A stretch of 18,690 nt of DNA from Lachnospiraceae bacterium. GTDB lineage: Bacteria; Bacillota; Clostridia; Lachnospirales; Lachnospiraceae. Of the stretch, positions 1 through 7,475 are shown piece after piece (within the stretch, counting starts at the first letter, position 1; each line of letters starts with the position of its first letter). Under the pieces are notes generated by a model. The model was not told the DNA's origin, made no database searches, and worked only from the letters and a program-made list of their open reading frames with translations. Where the stretch lies: positions 1 to 18,690 of the forward strand of contig VSNJ01000075.1 of assembly GCA_009774235.1 (NCBI GenBank). Direction: 5' to 3'. The position numbers and the translations under genes are program-made.

Positions 1-1
1 A

Positions 2-121
2 CTCTTTATGAAAGTATATAAACAACTTCAAAAAGAGCTTGTACCAGTGCGTCCAAACCGCACTTACAAACGTAAACGCAAACATCCAGGTGTTAAATTT
101 CCACAGAATCAAAAGTCTTAA
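2..121 (+). CDS. C-terminal tail of a gene entering from the left (basic; possibly a transposase)
   Basis: An open frame runs in from the window edge and stops with TAA at 119-121. The last residues are strongly basic (KRKRKH, then a proline/asparagine/glutamine-rich end). Tails of this sort, with a 'VRP.R...RK' pattern, occur at the C-terminus of some DDE transposases, but too little is present to name a family. An ATG lies at position 8, but it has no Shine-Dalgarno site within the visible sequence, so the frame is more likely the end of a longer protein than a 37-residue gene. The next gene starts about 80 bases downstream, with no terminator visible between them. Confidence 0.45.
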   Translation, partial: LFMKVYKQLQKELVPVRPNRTYKRKRKHPGVKFPQNQKS

Positions 122-200
122 TTTGGATATTCTTAAGTTGATGACATTACCCAAAACCGGCAGATGGGAGAATAAAGGGAAGAAAGGAAGGAGAGAGCAA

Positions 201-887
201 ATGAAACGGCTGTTTTTACTGGAGGATGATTTGAGTCTGATAAACGGGCTTTCTTTTGCCTTAAAAAAGCAGGGCTATGAAGTAACGGTTGCCCGCACTA
301 CTTTGGAGGCAGATGCATTGTGGGAAAAGGAAGAATATGATCTGGCTGTTTTGGATGTATCGCTTCCTGACGGCTCCGGTTTTGATTTCTGCCAAAAAAT
401 AAGGCAGAAATCAAAAATGCCCATTATGTTCCTCACTGCCGCTGATGAAGAAACAGATATTATCATGGGGCTTGATATCGGGGGTGACGATTATATCACG
501 AAACCGTTCAAGCTGGCAGTGTTCCTTTCGAGAATCAACGCCCTGATACGCAGGAGTGAAAATTTTAACACTGCTGTTACAGAATTAAATTCAGGCGGTA
601 TCAATATCCGGCTTTTAAAAGGTGAAGTATATAAAAGGGGAGAATTGGTTGAACTGACAGCAAGTGAGTATAAGCTGCTGTGCCTGTTTATGGAAAACCC
701 TGGCCAAATACTTTCTTCAGAACAGATTTTAAGTAGATTGTGGGACTGTAACGAAAGCTATATAGACAATAATTCCCTTACAGTGTATATCCGCAGGCTT
801 CGGACAAAAATTGAGGATAATCCGGGAGAACCGGAACGGATCGTTACTGTCCGTGGTATGGGGTATAAATGGAACACTGTGGATTGA
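201..887 (+). CDS. OmpR/PhoB-family response regulator
   Basis: Cytoplasmic two-component response regulator of 228 residues, the usual OmpR-family length. The N-terminal receiver domain (about 1-118) has the acidic pair D9/D10, the phospho-acceptor D52 in the LDVSLPDG context, T79 and K101 (KPF). A winged-helix DNA-binding domain fills about 131-225 and ends in the typical VRGMGYKW. The open frame extends upstream to 39, but the ATG at 201 is preceded by a clear AGGAGAG and begins exactly at the conserved receiver start, so it is preferred. The kinase gene follows 8 bases after the stop codon, with its Shine-Dalgarno site overlapping that stop. The protein probably controls the ABC transporter genes next door through the repeats at 1928-1960. 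It resembles VanR/BceR-type regulators, but no specific symbol is justified. Confidence 0.93.
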   Translation: MKRLFLLEDDLSLINGLSFALKKQGYEVTVARTTLEADALWEKEEYDLAVLDVSLPDGSGFDFCQKIRQKSKMPIMFLTAADEETDIIMGLDIGGDDYITKPFKLAVFLSRINALIRRSENFNTAVTELNSGGINIRLLKGEVYKRGELVELTASEYKLLCLFMENPGQILSSEQILSRLWDCNESYIDNNSLTVYIRRLRTKIEDNPGEPERIVTVRGMGYKWNTVD

Positions 888-895
888 GGTGCAGG

Positions 896-1933
896 ATGAA
901 AATATTTGTAAACCGGAAAATCAAACTACTTTTTGGAAGTATTTTGTTATGTATTTGCTTTTTTATGTTGGCTTCGGCGTTGCTTATAGGTTTTGGAGTT
1001 AGAAATGCGGCAGCTTTTATGATGATCTGCTTTTTGCTGATGAGCGCCGCAATACTGGCGCTTTTGTTTGGATATTTTAGAGAACAGCATCAAATCATGG
1101 AAAATGCCATATCGCAGATTACAGAATACATATCCGGTAACAAAGATGTTACGATTGAATGTAATGATGAGGGCGAATTATACAGATTGTTCCATGAAGT
1201 AAATTCTTTGGTTGCTATCTTAAATGCCCATGCAGAGAACGAAAAAAGCGCAAAGAAATTCTTGCGGAATACAATATCTGATATTTCGCACCAGTTAAAG
1301 ACACCGCTTGCTGCCCTGAATATTTATATCGGACTGATACAGGGCGAAGCGGAAGAACAGGGGGCAGTTCAGGAGTTTTCCAGACTTTCCGGACAGGAAC
1401 TTGACCGTATTGAAGGACTTGTACAAAATCTATTGAAAATTACAAAACTGGATGCAGGCACGATTGTGTTAGATAAGTCTCTGGAAAATGTGCCAGAAAT
1501 TGTGGAAAGTGTGAAAAAGCATTTTCTGTTTCGTGCCAAGCAGGAAGGAAAGGAAATTTGTCTGTCGGGAAATGGGGAAACAACTCTTTTATGTGACCGT
1601 AGTTGGATCATGGAAGCAATCAGCAATCTTGTGAAGAATGCCCTTGACCATACAGAAAAGGGTGATTACATCTGTATTGAATGGAAGTCTTTTGCGTCTG
1701 TTGTCCAGATTACCGTGAAAGACAACGGCCTTGGCATCTGTCCGGAAGATTTACACCATATTTTTAAGCGGTTTTATAGAAGCCGTTTTTCTAAAGACAC
1801 ACAGGGGATCGGCCTTGGGTTGTCTTTGACAAAAGCAATCGTAGAAGCTCACAATGGGACGATTGAAGTTGACAGCATATTAGGTATGGGAACTTCTTTC
1901 ATGATAAATTTTTTGATTCCAACAAAATTGTAG
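896..1933 (+). CDS. Membrane sensor histidine kinase with very short external loop
   Basis: Sensor kinase of 345 residues, partner of the regulator just upstream. Two hydrophobic helices (about 12-33 and 38-60) are joined by only a few residues, so there is almost no extracellular sensor. A linker (61-120) leads to the dimerisation/phosphoacceptor helix with H132 in ISHQLKTPL, followed by the HATPase domain: N-box NLVKNALDH (244-252), G1 DNGLG (276-280) and G2 GIGLGLS (304-310). The frame is open from 869, but the ATG at 896 has GAGGT five bases upstream and gives a normal basic N-terminus (MKIFVNRKIK), so it is chosen. Kinases of this layout are known to sense stress through a partner ABC transporter or from within the membrane. 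That this one senses through the adjacent transporter is inference. Confidence 0.92.
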   Translation: MKIFVNRKIKLLFGSILLCICFFMLASALLIGFGVRNAAAFMMICFLLMSAAILALLFGYFREQHQIMENAISQITEYISGNKDVTIECNDEGELYRLFHEVNSLVAILNAHAENEKSAKKFLRNTISDISHQLKTPLAALNIYIGLIQGEAEEQGAVQEFSRLSGQELDRIEGLVQNLLKITKLDAGTIVLDKSLENVPEIVESVKKHFLFRAKQEGKEICLSGNGETTLLCDRSWIMEAISNLVKNALDHTEKGDYICIEWKSFASVVQITVKDNGLGICPEDLHHIFKRFYRSRFSKDTQGIGLGLSLTKAIVEAHNGTIEVDSILGMGTSFMINFLIPTKL

Positions 1934-1972
1934 GGTAATTGTAATGTAGGTGTAGGATTTCTCTGTTATATT
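1928..1972 (+). promoter_or_regulatory. Tandem 11-bp operator repeats and promoter for the ABC transporter genes
   Basis: Three consecutive 11-bp units begin TTGTAGG (1928), TTGTAAT (1939) and GTGTAGG (1950). They share a (T/G)TGTA core at one-helical-turn spacing, the usual form of an OmpR-family binding site. A -10-like TATATT lies at 1967-1972. The matching -35 window, near 1944-1949, falls inside the repeats and shows no good TTGACA, as expected for an activator-dependent promoter. The first repeat overlaps the end of the kinase gene. That the upstream regulator binds here is inferred from position and geometry. Confidence 0.55.
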
Positions 1973-2004
1973 GGGGCTATCAAAACAGAAAGAGGTGTTT
2001 ACAC

Positions 2005-2688
2005 ATGAACTTATTAGAAGTCAACAATATCTGTAAAACTTACGGAAACGGCGAAACCGCCGTACACGCTTTGAAAAACGTCAGTTTTTCTGTTCCAAAG
2101 GGTGAGTATGTGGCTATTGTCGGGGAATCCGGCTCTGGCAAAAGTACGCTGCTCAATATGATAGGCGCACTTGACACGCCTACATCTGGTAAAGTCACGA
2201 TTAGCAGCAAAGAAATTTTTTCCATGAACGACAGCAAACTTACCGTTTTCCGTCGCAGGAATATCGGCTTTATCTTTCAGGCGTTCAACCTTGTGCCGGA
2301 GCTTACGGTGGAGCAAAATATCATTTTCCCGATGCTGCTTGACTATCAAAAGCCGGACAAAAAATATCTGGAAGAACTGCTTACTGTTCTTAATCTGAAA
2401 GAACGCCGTAACCATTTGCCGGGCCAGTTATCCGGCGGACAGCAGCAAAGGGTGGCGATCGGGCGTGCATTGATTACACGCCCATCGTTAATCCTTGCCG
2501 ATGAGCCGACAGGCAATCTTGATACACAAAACAGCAGCGAAGTAATTACCTTATTGAAAGAAGCGTCAAGGAAATATGAGCAAACCATTATTATGATTAC
2601 CCATAACAGGAGTATTGCACAGAGCGCAGACCGGATATTGCAGGTATCGGACGGTGTGTTGACCGATTTAGGGAGGTGCCGCGAATGA
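2005..2688 (+). CDS. ABC transporter ATP-binding protein (MacB/LolD-type)
   Basis: Cytoplasmic ATPase of 227 residues, full length for the LolD/MacB/BceA group. It has Walker A GESGSGKST (40-48), Q-loop Q92, signature LSGGQQQR (142-149), Walker B LILADE (162-167) with the group-typical PTGNLD after it, and H-loop H200. An AGAGGTG site precedes the ATG. The gene overlaps the permease by ATGA, implying translational coupling and one complex. The likely role is to energise the FtsX-type permease downstream, exporting or disengaging a toxic compound such as a cell-envelope peptide; the substrate cannot be read from the sequence. Transcription probably starts from the promoter directly upstream, under control of the two-component pair. 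Confidence 0.95.
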   Translation: MNLLEVNNICKTYGNGETAVHALKNVSFSVPKGEYVAIVGESGSGKSTLLNMIGALDTPTSGKVTISSKEIFSMNDSKLTVFRRRNIGFIFQAFNLVPELTVEQNIIFPMLLDYQKPDKKYLEELLTVLNLKERRNHLPGQLSGGQQQRVAIGRALITRPSLILADEPTGNLDTQNSSEVITLLKEASRKYEQTIIMITHNRSIAQSADRILQVSDGVLTDLGRCRE

Positions 2689-5012
2689 AAAGCTATTTAA
2701 GCCTTATTCCAATTTCCGCAAAGGTACACAGGAGGCAAAGCCGCATGACACGCATTTGTATTATTCTTGCCGTATTCCTTGTAACTGCAATCTTTTCTTT
2801 GGTAGAGATGTGGACAGACGGACAAGTAACCACAATGCGGAGTAATCACGGGGATTGGCATATTGCCCTTCAAAATATGCCAGAAGATAAAGCAGAACAG
2901 ATTATAGATGACTCTGATGTGGCATATTCCTCATGGTATGATGCAATAAATGCAGATGTAGATTGCGGCTATTATATCAACGGAAAAAATGTTGTGTTGT
3001 ATGGTGTCGAAGAATCCTATGTAGCAGATATTGTGAATTATCCTTTGGAAGGCTCCTACCCACAAAATGAAAAGGAAATTGCCATTAGTGCAGATGCAAA
3101 GGAGCTTTTCAACGTCCAGATAGGCGGCAACATTATTTTAAATACGCCTGCGGGAGATTTTAATTATACTATATCCGGGTTTTATGAAGATGATGAGGAA
3201 TTTAATGACATTATTGACGGAACCTGTATGTATATGTGTAGAGCTACGTTTGATGAAGTGAGAAATTTAAATAGCGTAGAACCTACATCTCAATTTTATA
3301 TCCGGTTTCAAAATGAGAACAATTTGAAAAAAACGATTGCTGGTATAAAAGAACAATATGCACTCACATCTGAAAATATTGATGAAAACACGCCTGTTTT
3401 GAGCCTGTTAGGAGCGAGCAACGACGAAAGAGTAAATGAACTTTATCCTTTGGCGATAGCTTGTTTTGTCATTATACTGATTGCAGGAATCTTTATGATT
3501 TCAAGCTGCATGAACAGTAATGTTGCACAACGGACAAAATTTTTTGGAATGATGCGCTGCATTGGTGCAAGCAAGCAACAGATTGTACGTTTTGTAAGGC
3601 TTGAAGCGCTGAATTGGTGTAAAACAGCAATTCCTATTGGTTGCGTATTAGGTATGGTAACTTGTTGGGTATCGTGTCTGATATTAAAATTTATCGTAAA
3701 AGGCGAATGGGTAGATATGCCACTATTTTCTGTCAGTATAAGTGGTATCTTCTGCGGGGCAGCCATAGGTATTATTACTGTGTTTATTGCAGCACAATCC
3801 CCGGCTAAACAGGCAGCAAAAGTTTCTCCCATAGCGGCAATATCCGGCAATACAGAAACAAACAAAAAAATCGTCCATGCGGCAAATACAAGGTTATTCA
3901 AAGTAGAAACTTCCCTTGGCATCCACCATGCAACAGGAACTAAGAAAAACCTGATTCTTATGACAGGCTCCTTTGCACTTACAATCATGCTGTTTTTAAC
4001 TTTTTCAGCGTGCCTTGATATTGTTCATAAGCTGCTTCCATCAGCGAGTGATTTCACTCCAGACATTACGATTAGCAGCCAGGATGAATCTAACTCCATA
4101 GATAAAAGTATATCAGAAAAAATTTCTGATATATCGGGGGTAAAGTCTGTTTTTGGCATGATGTACAGCTTAGAATATCCCACAGAAATTAATGGAAATG
4201 TATCAACGGTTGATTTGTATTCCTATGGGGATACCATGATGGACAGTTTTAAAAAATCTGTTATAAGCGGAAATATATCAAAAGTGTACGGAAATTCTCA
4301 ATATGTAATGGCAATCTACAGTGACCATACAGGACTGGATGTAGGAGATAAAATAAAAATAGGAAGAGAAGAACTTGAAGTTGCGTGTGTTATGTCCGAG
4401 GGCGTAGGAAGTGTCAGCGGTTCAGCGGTTGTAGTATGTTCAGAAGAAACCTACATACGTCTAATGGGCGGACAAGGCTATGCTATGTTAAGTGTTGTAT
4501 TGGAAAAAGATGTATCTGATACAGCGATAAACAAAATTTATAATCTATCAGAAGGAAATGTAATTGCAGACAATAGAGAGGAAAATGATGAAGTCAGTGG
4601 TTCATATTGGGTGTTCCGGATTGCGGCGTACAGTTTTCTTACTATCATTTCTCTAATAACCATATTGAACATTATGAACAGCGTTTCAATGGGGGTATCT
4701 GCAAGAATTAAACAATATGGGGCTATGCGTGCTGTTGGCATGGGAAGCAAGCAGGTTACAAAAATGATAACTGCTGAAGCCGCCACATACGCTATCTGCG
4801 GTACGGCTGTTGGAATTATACTTGGACTGTTGCTTCATTATCTGATTTACACGAAGATTGTTATTACTCATTTTGGCGGCGCATGGAATATTCCTTTTAG
4901 TACTATTGTCATTGTATTGTTGTTGGTTGTTTTTTCTTGTATTATATCAGTCTATGCGCCGGCAAAACGTATACGTAATATGCAGATTACAGCAACGATT
5001 AACGAGTTATAA
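2685..5012 (+). CDS. FtsX/MacB-type ABC transporter permease
   Basis: Membrane permease of 775 residues, partner of the ATPase that it overlaps by four bases. A frame is open from a GTG at 2676, but the ATG at 2685 sits eight bases after GGGAGG and is preferred. Hydrophobic segments suggest eight helices in two FtsX-like halves: one at about 22-44, a large external domain, three at about 250-370, a linker, one near 425-445, a second external domain, then three at about 650-765. The repeated 'MMRCIGASKQQI' and 'AMRAVGMGSKQV' segments are the FtsX signatures of each half. This layout (1+3+1+3 helices) differs from the ten-helix BceB layout, so despite its two-component partner the transporter should not simply be called BceAB. 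The substrate is unknown; relief of envelope or antimicrobial peptide stress is a reasonable guess. Confidence 0.9.
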   Translation: MKSYLSLIPISAKVHRRQSRMTRICIILAVFLVTAIFSLVEMWTDGQVTTMRSNHGDWHIALQNMPEDKAEQIIDDSDVAYSSWYDAINADVDCGYYINGKNVVLYGVEESYVADIVNYPLEGSYPQNEKEIAISADAKELFNVQIGGNIILNTPAGDFNYTISGFYEDDEEFNDIIDGTCMYMCRATFDEVRNLNSVEPTSQFYIRFQNENNLKKTIAGIKEQYALTSENIDENTPVLSLLGASNDERVNELYPLAIACFVIILIAGIFMISSCMNSNVAQRTKFFGMMRCIGASKQQIVRFVRLEALNWCKTAIPIGCVLGMVTCWVSCLILKFIVKGEWVDMPLFSVSISGIFCGAAIGIITVFIAAQSPAKQAAKVSPIAAISGNTETNKKIVHAANTRLFKVETSLGIHHATGTKKNLILMTGSFALTIMLFLTFSACLDIVHKLLPSASDFTPDITISSQDESNSIDKSISEKISDISGVKSVFGMMYSLEYPTEINGNVSTVDLYSYGDTMMDSFKKSVISGNISKVYGNSQYVMAIYSDHTGLDVGDKIKIGREELEVACVMSEGVGSVSGSAVVVCSEETYIRLMGGQGYAMLSVVLEKDVSDTAINKIYNLSEGNVIADNREENDEVSGSYWVFRIAAYSFLTIISLITILNIMNSVSMGVSARIKQYGAMRAVGMGSKQVTKMITAEAATYAICGTAVGIILGLLLHYLIYTKIVITHFGGAWNIPFSTIVIVLLLVVFSCIISVYAPAKRIRNMQITATINEL

Positions 5013-5101
5013 GATTTTATCTTAAATGCTCTGCTCCACGGGTTTATTAAGTATTTGCAATAGACATACAAGAAACACGCACTTTTTATTGCCTTAATTT
5101 T

Positions 5102-5138
5102 ACGGTGGCTTTTGAAAACAAAGCTGCCGTTTTTTTTG
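5102..5138 (+). terminator. Intrinsic terminator closing the transporter cassette
   Basis: An 11-bp stem (ACGGTGGCTTT pairing with AAAGCTGCCGT, two G-T wobbles, seven-base loop) is followed directly by a run of eight T at 5130-5137. It lies 90 bases after the permease stop codon and is the only textbook terminator in the window. Confidence 0.88.
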
Positions 5139-5177
5139 GAAAATTAAAATGAAATGGGTTAAATCAGGAGGTAAATA

Positions 5178-5285
5178 ATGAGAAAGAGGAAATTAAAAAT
5201 ATCGCTCCATAGAATAAGTGAAACAAAAAAATTACGGATGGTTTTACACATCAGGGTGTACCGCAAGGAAGAAATTTCACTGTAG
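5178..5285 (+). CDS. Small basic 35-residue ORF, unknown
   Basis: A short frame starts at an ATG with a strong AGGAGG seven bases upstream and stops at TAG (5283-5285). The product is very basic, beginning MRKRKLKISLHR, with no cysteine, signal peptide or membrane helix. I do not recognise it. The good ribosome site just after a terminator suggests either a real small gene or the surviving 5' end of a larger gene whose remainder is broken by stops; the following 350 bases hold an ORF without a proper start. No promoter was convincing upstream. Confidence 0.3.
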   Translation: MRKRKLKISLHRISETKKLRMVLHIRVYRKEEISL

Positions 5286-5344
5286 TATACCTTTTTTAAT
5301 GGTGCGAAATTTGTCTGATTTTAACTTTTGTTGTAGTTTATCCG

Positions 5345-5647
5345 TTGCGTATTTGTGTGCAAAATCTGGCTGGAACGGTTCCGCTTTTGGAAGGGGATTC
5401 CGCTTGGGGTTACTGCTTTATTGAGGGCTGTTTTGAGAGTATGGCTCCAATACAAATAGGTTTAAAAGGAAATACATTAAGAGATTTTTTAGATAAAAGT
5501 ATTTGCCGTATAGAAGATTGTACTCCATTGGTGAGAAAATGGAATGAACAGAGAAAAAAAGGAAATCTAAATTCAAAAAAATTGCCATTAGAAAAGATAT
5601 ATCCTGTCAAAGATAAAGCAATTAGAAACAGGCTTGCTATGAAATAG
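5345..5647 (+). pseudogene. ORF remnant, unassigned
   Basis: A frame of about 100 codons is open to TAG at 5645-5647. It lacks an ATG start at its beginning: the possible start at 5345 is TTG, and the first internal ATG is at about 5440. There is no Shine-Dalgarno site. The C-terminal half (LRDFLDKSICRIEDCTPLVRKWNEQ and a lysine-rich end) has protein-like composition, whereas the upstream part reads into stops in all three frames. It may be the decayed end of a gene whose start is the small ORF at 5178, but the frames differ and I could not identify a family. Confidence 0.25.
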
Positions 5648-5822
5648 TAATTATCTTATGTTTTGTGTATTGTGGGAAACTTATGAAACGGACGTGCAAG
5701 AGCTCTGGTTTTTAATTGTAAAATACTATTAACCATGGTATAATTATAAACACAATATATGCAGTCGTTATAAAGTATTTATTATATGGGTTTAGTGGTT
5801 TATAATTTAAGGAGGCAGTGGT
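5648..5822. other. Intergenic region before the HSP90/TPR gene run
   Basis: Together with the preceding weak ORFs this makes about 680 bases without a confident gene. Apart from the promoter at 5716-5744 and the GGAGG at 5811-5815 it shows no hairpin with a T-tract and no obvious repeat, only AT-rich sequence. Confidence 0.5.
5716..5744 (+). promoter_or_regulatory. Sigma-A-type promoter upstream of the DUF4253 gene
   Basis: TTGTAA (5716-5721) and a perfect TATAAT (5739-5744) are separated by 17 bases. Transcription would begin near 5751, giving a 5' leader of about 70 bases before the ATG at 5823. It is the best-looking promoter before the long + strand gene run. Confidence 0.7.
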
Positions 5823-6626
5823 ATGATGGAGGAAACCAAAAAAATCGCAGAATTTTTCCAGTGTGGGTACAAGATATTTAAAAAGGGAAGTGAACCAGAT
5901 AAATTGGAGGATGCTTACTACAAGGCATTTGAAGAAGGTAAGGAAAAAGGGTTCTGGCCTGTGATACTGGTGATAGAAGAAACATGGACTGCAGAAAATT
6001 TTATAGAAGAATATTATGGAGATGGTTATGACAGGGAAAAGTTAATCCAGGAATGTGGTGATAATGGAAAGGAACTGCTTGAAGAAGTTTATAATAGATA
6101 TATAAAAGAATATTATGATGATGAAGAGGAACTTATTGGCAGGGATACATATAGTGGATATCTAGATTTTGATGAAGATGAATACTATAATGAAGAAGAG
6201 GACGACGATGAAGAATATGATGATGATGATAATGAACTAAATCATTTCTGTAGTTATCTTTCTTATAATAATGAAGATATCCTTATTTCAGATGTCTTGC
6301 TTCTTGAAGTTCCAGTAAAGAATCCATGGGAAATCATTGCCTGGTTTCCCTTTGGCGGATGGAATGAGTGTCCAATGCCAGAAGATATGATAGCAATATG
6401 TAAATACTGGTATGAAGCTTATGGAGCGGTACCAGCAGTTTTTACTTCTGATATAATAGAGTTTTATGCTCCAGATAAAATAAAAGGGGCAGACAGCATA
6501 GAAACTGCCAAAGAGCATTTTGCTTTCTGTACAGACAGGGTTTTACAAGGAACAATGACATATACATTAGCAGAACTTGCTGACTGTATTGAAAATTCAA
6601 CTGTATGGTATTTCTGGTGGGATTAG
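5823..6626 (+). CDS. DUF4253 domain protein with acidic linker
   Basis: Protein of 267 residues, probably cytoplasmic (no signal peptide or membrane helix). The C-terminal part matches the DUF4253 pattern: PWEIIAWFPFGGWNECP (168-184), then a KYWYEAYGAVPAVFTSDIIEF stretch and the WYFWWD ending. The N-terminal half is helical and charged, and about 113-137 is an almost pure Asp/Glu/Tyr stretch that looks like a flexible linker. GGAGG lies seven bases before the first ATG; a second ATG follows immediately. Function of the family is not established; it is often found among small accessory and immunity-like proteins, as is its neighbour here, a SUKH protein. The gap to the next gene is 187 bases with a 10-bp hairpin, so it may be transcribed partly separately. 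Confidence 0.85.
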   Translation: MMEETKKIAEFFQCGYKIFKKGSEPDKLEDAYYKAFEEGKEKGFWPVILVIEETWTAENFIEEYYGDGYDREKLIQECGDNGKELLEEVYNRYIKEYYDDEEELIGRDTYSGYLDFDEDEYYNEEEDDDEEYDDDDNELNHFCSYLSYNNEDILISDVLLLEVPVKNPWEIIAWFPFGGWNECPMPEDMIAICKYWYEAYGAVPAVFTSDIIEFYAPDKIKGADSIETAKEHFAFCTDRVLQGTMTYTLAELADCIENSTVWYFWWD

Positions 6627-6680
6627 ACCCAGGGTAAGAAAAATATGCTTGCAATTTTACAAATAAATATACAATGGACA

Positions 6681-6711
6681 AAAGAGAACCGCACTCCAGC
6701 AGGTTCTCTTT
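6681..6711 (+). terminator. Hairpin, weak or partial terminator
   Basis: A perfect 10-bp stem (AAAGAGAACC with GGTTCTCTTT) with a 10-base loop lies 54 bases after the DUF4253 gene. It is preceded by A-rich sequence but followed by TTTG rather than a long T-run, so it could attenuate transcription or stabilise the mRNA end rather than stop transcription fully. Confidence 0.45.
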
Positions 6712-6813
6712 GCCGGAAGAGCTATTATAAGCCTGTAGTAATAGAAGATGATGTTAATCTTTCAGGAGATTAGATTTTTCTAAAGAAGTGCAGGACAGAA
6801 ATGGGGGATTAAA

Positions 6814-7467
6814 ATGGATTACCAGAAACTGCAGGATTGTTTGGAACAATGGAGTAGTATATATAAAAGAACTGACCCAGAATCAGGTTATTATAAAAAA
6901 GATAAGGCAACAGAAGAAGAAATTTTTGAAACAGAAGCAAGGCTTGGCGCTGTACTTCCTAAAGAACTAAGGAATTTCTTTTTAGAGTATTCAAAAGCAT
7001 TACATTTTTATGCTGACTTGCCAGAAGGATTAGAGCTGCCAGAAGAACTTAATGAGATATTTTCTGCATATATTATGCTTTCACTTGATGAGGTTGTTAA
7101 TGCAGAAGCAGCCAGGAGAAGCTGGGCAAAAGATTGTTTTAATAATATGAATGATGAATATGATAAAGTCTGGCATAATAAATTTGGAATTATGAAAGTT
7201 CCAAATGGAGATATAATAGCGCTTGATATAGGGAAAAATCCAGCCAACCCGCCTGTTGTATATCTTAGCCATGATGATGGCGAAGGGCATGGGGCTGTTC
7301 TTGGGGAAACTTTTTATAAATATCTGGAAGCCATAGCAGAAATTGGATTTTGTGGCAACGAAGACTGGCAGATGCTGCCATTTATAGAAAATATGGAATA
7401 TGGAATTAACCCTGCATGTAAAAATGCAGGCGTATATAAAAAATTGTTAGAAGAATATAAGAAATGA
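6814..7467 (+). CDS. SMI1/KNR4 (SUKH) family protein
   Basis: Cytoplasmic protein of 217 residues. The SUKH fold is indicated by ATEEEIFETEARLGAVLP (32-49), then an ELRNFF helix, the strand pair GDIIALDIG (132-140) and VVYLSHDDGEG (148-158), and a helix with FYKYLEAI near the end. Family members are widespread as immunity proteins of polymorphic toxin systems and as regulators. No toxin gene is present in this window, so an immunity role is only a possibility. GGGGG lies six bases before the ATG. The stop codon overlaps the Shine-Dalgarno region of the phosphoesterase-rubrerythrin gene, so the two are almost certainly co-transcribed. Confidence 0.85.
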   Translation: MDYQKLQDCLEQWSSIYKRTDPESGYYKKDKATEEEIFETEARLGAVLPKELRNFFLEYSKALHFYADLPEGLELPEELNEIFSAYIMLSLDEVVNAEAARRSWAKDCFNNMNDEYDKVWHNKFGIMKVPNGDIIALDIGKNPANPPVVYLSHDDGEGHGAVLGETFYKYLEAIAEIGFCGNEDWQMLPFIENMEYGINPACKNAGVYKKLLEEYKK

Positions 7468-7475
7468 GGCTGTTT

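Noticed and set aside
39..200. N-terminal extension of the response regulator to position 39
   Set aside because: It would add 54 residues not seen in the family and overlaps the upstream coding tail; the ATG at 201 has a strong ribosome site.
2005..5012. Naming the transporter BceAB
   Set aside because: The permease shows two FtsX halves with two external domains, not the BceB layout, and no substrate evidence exists.
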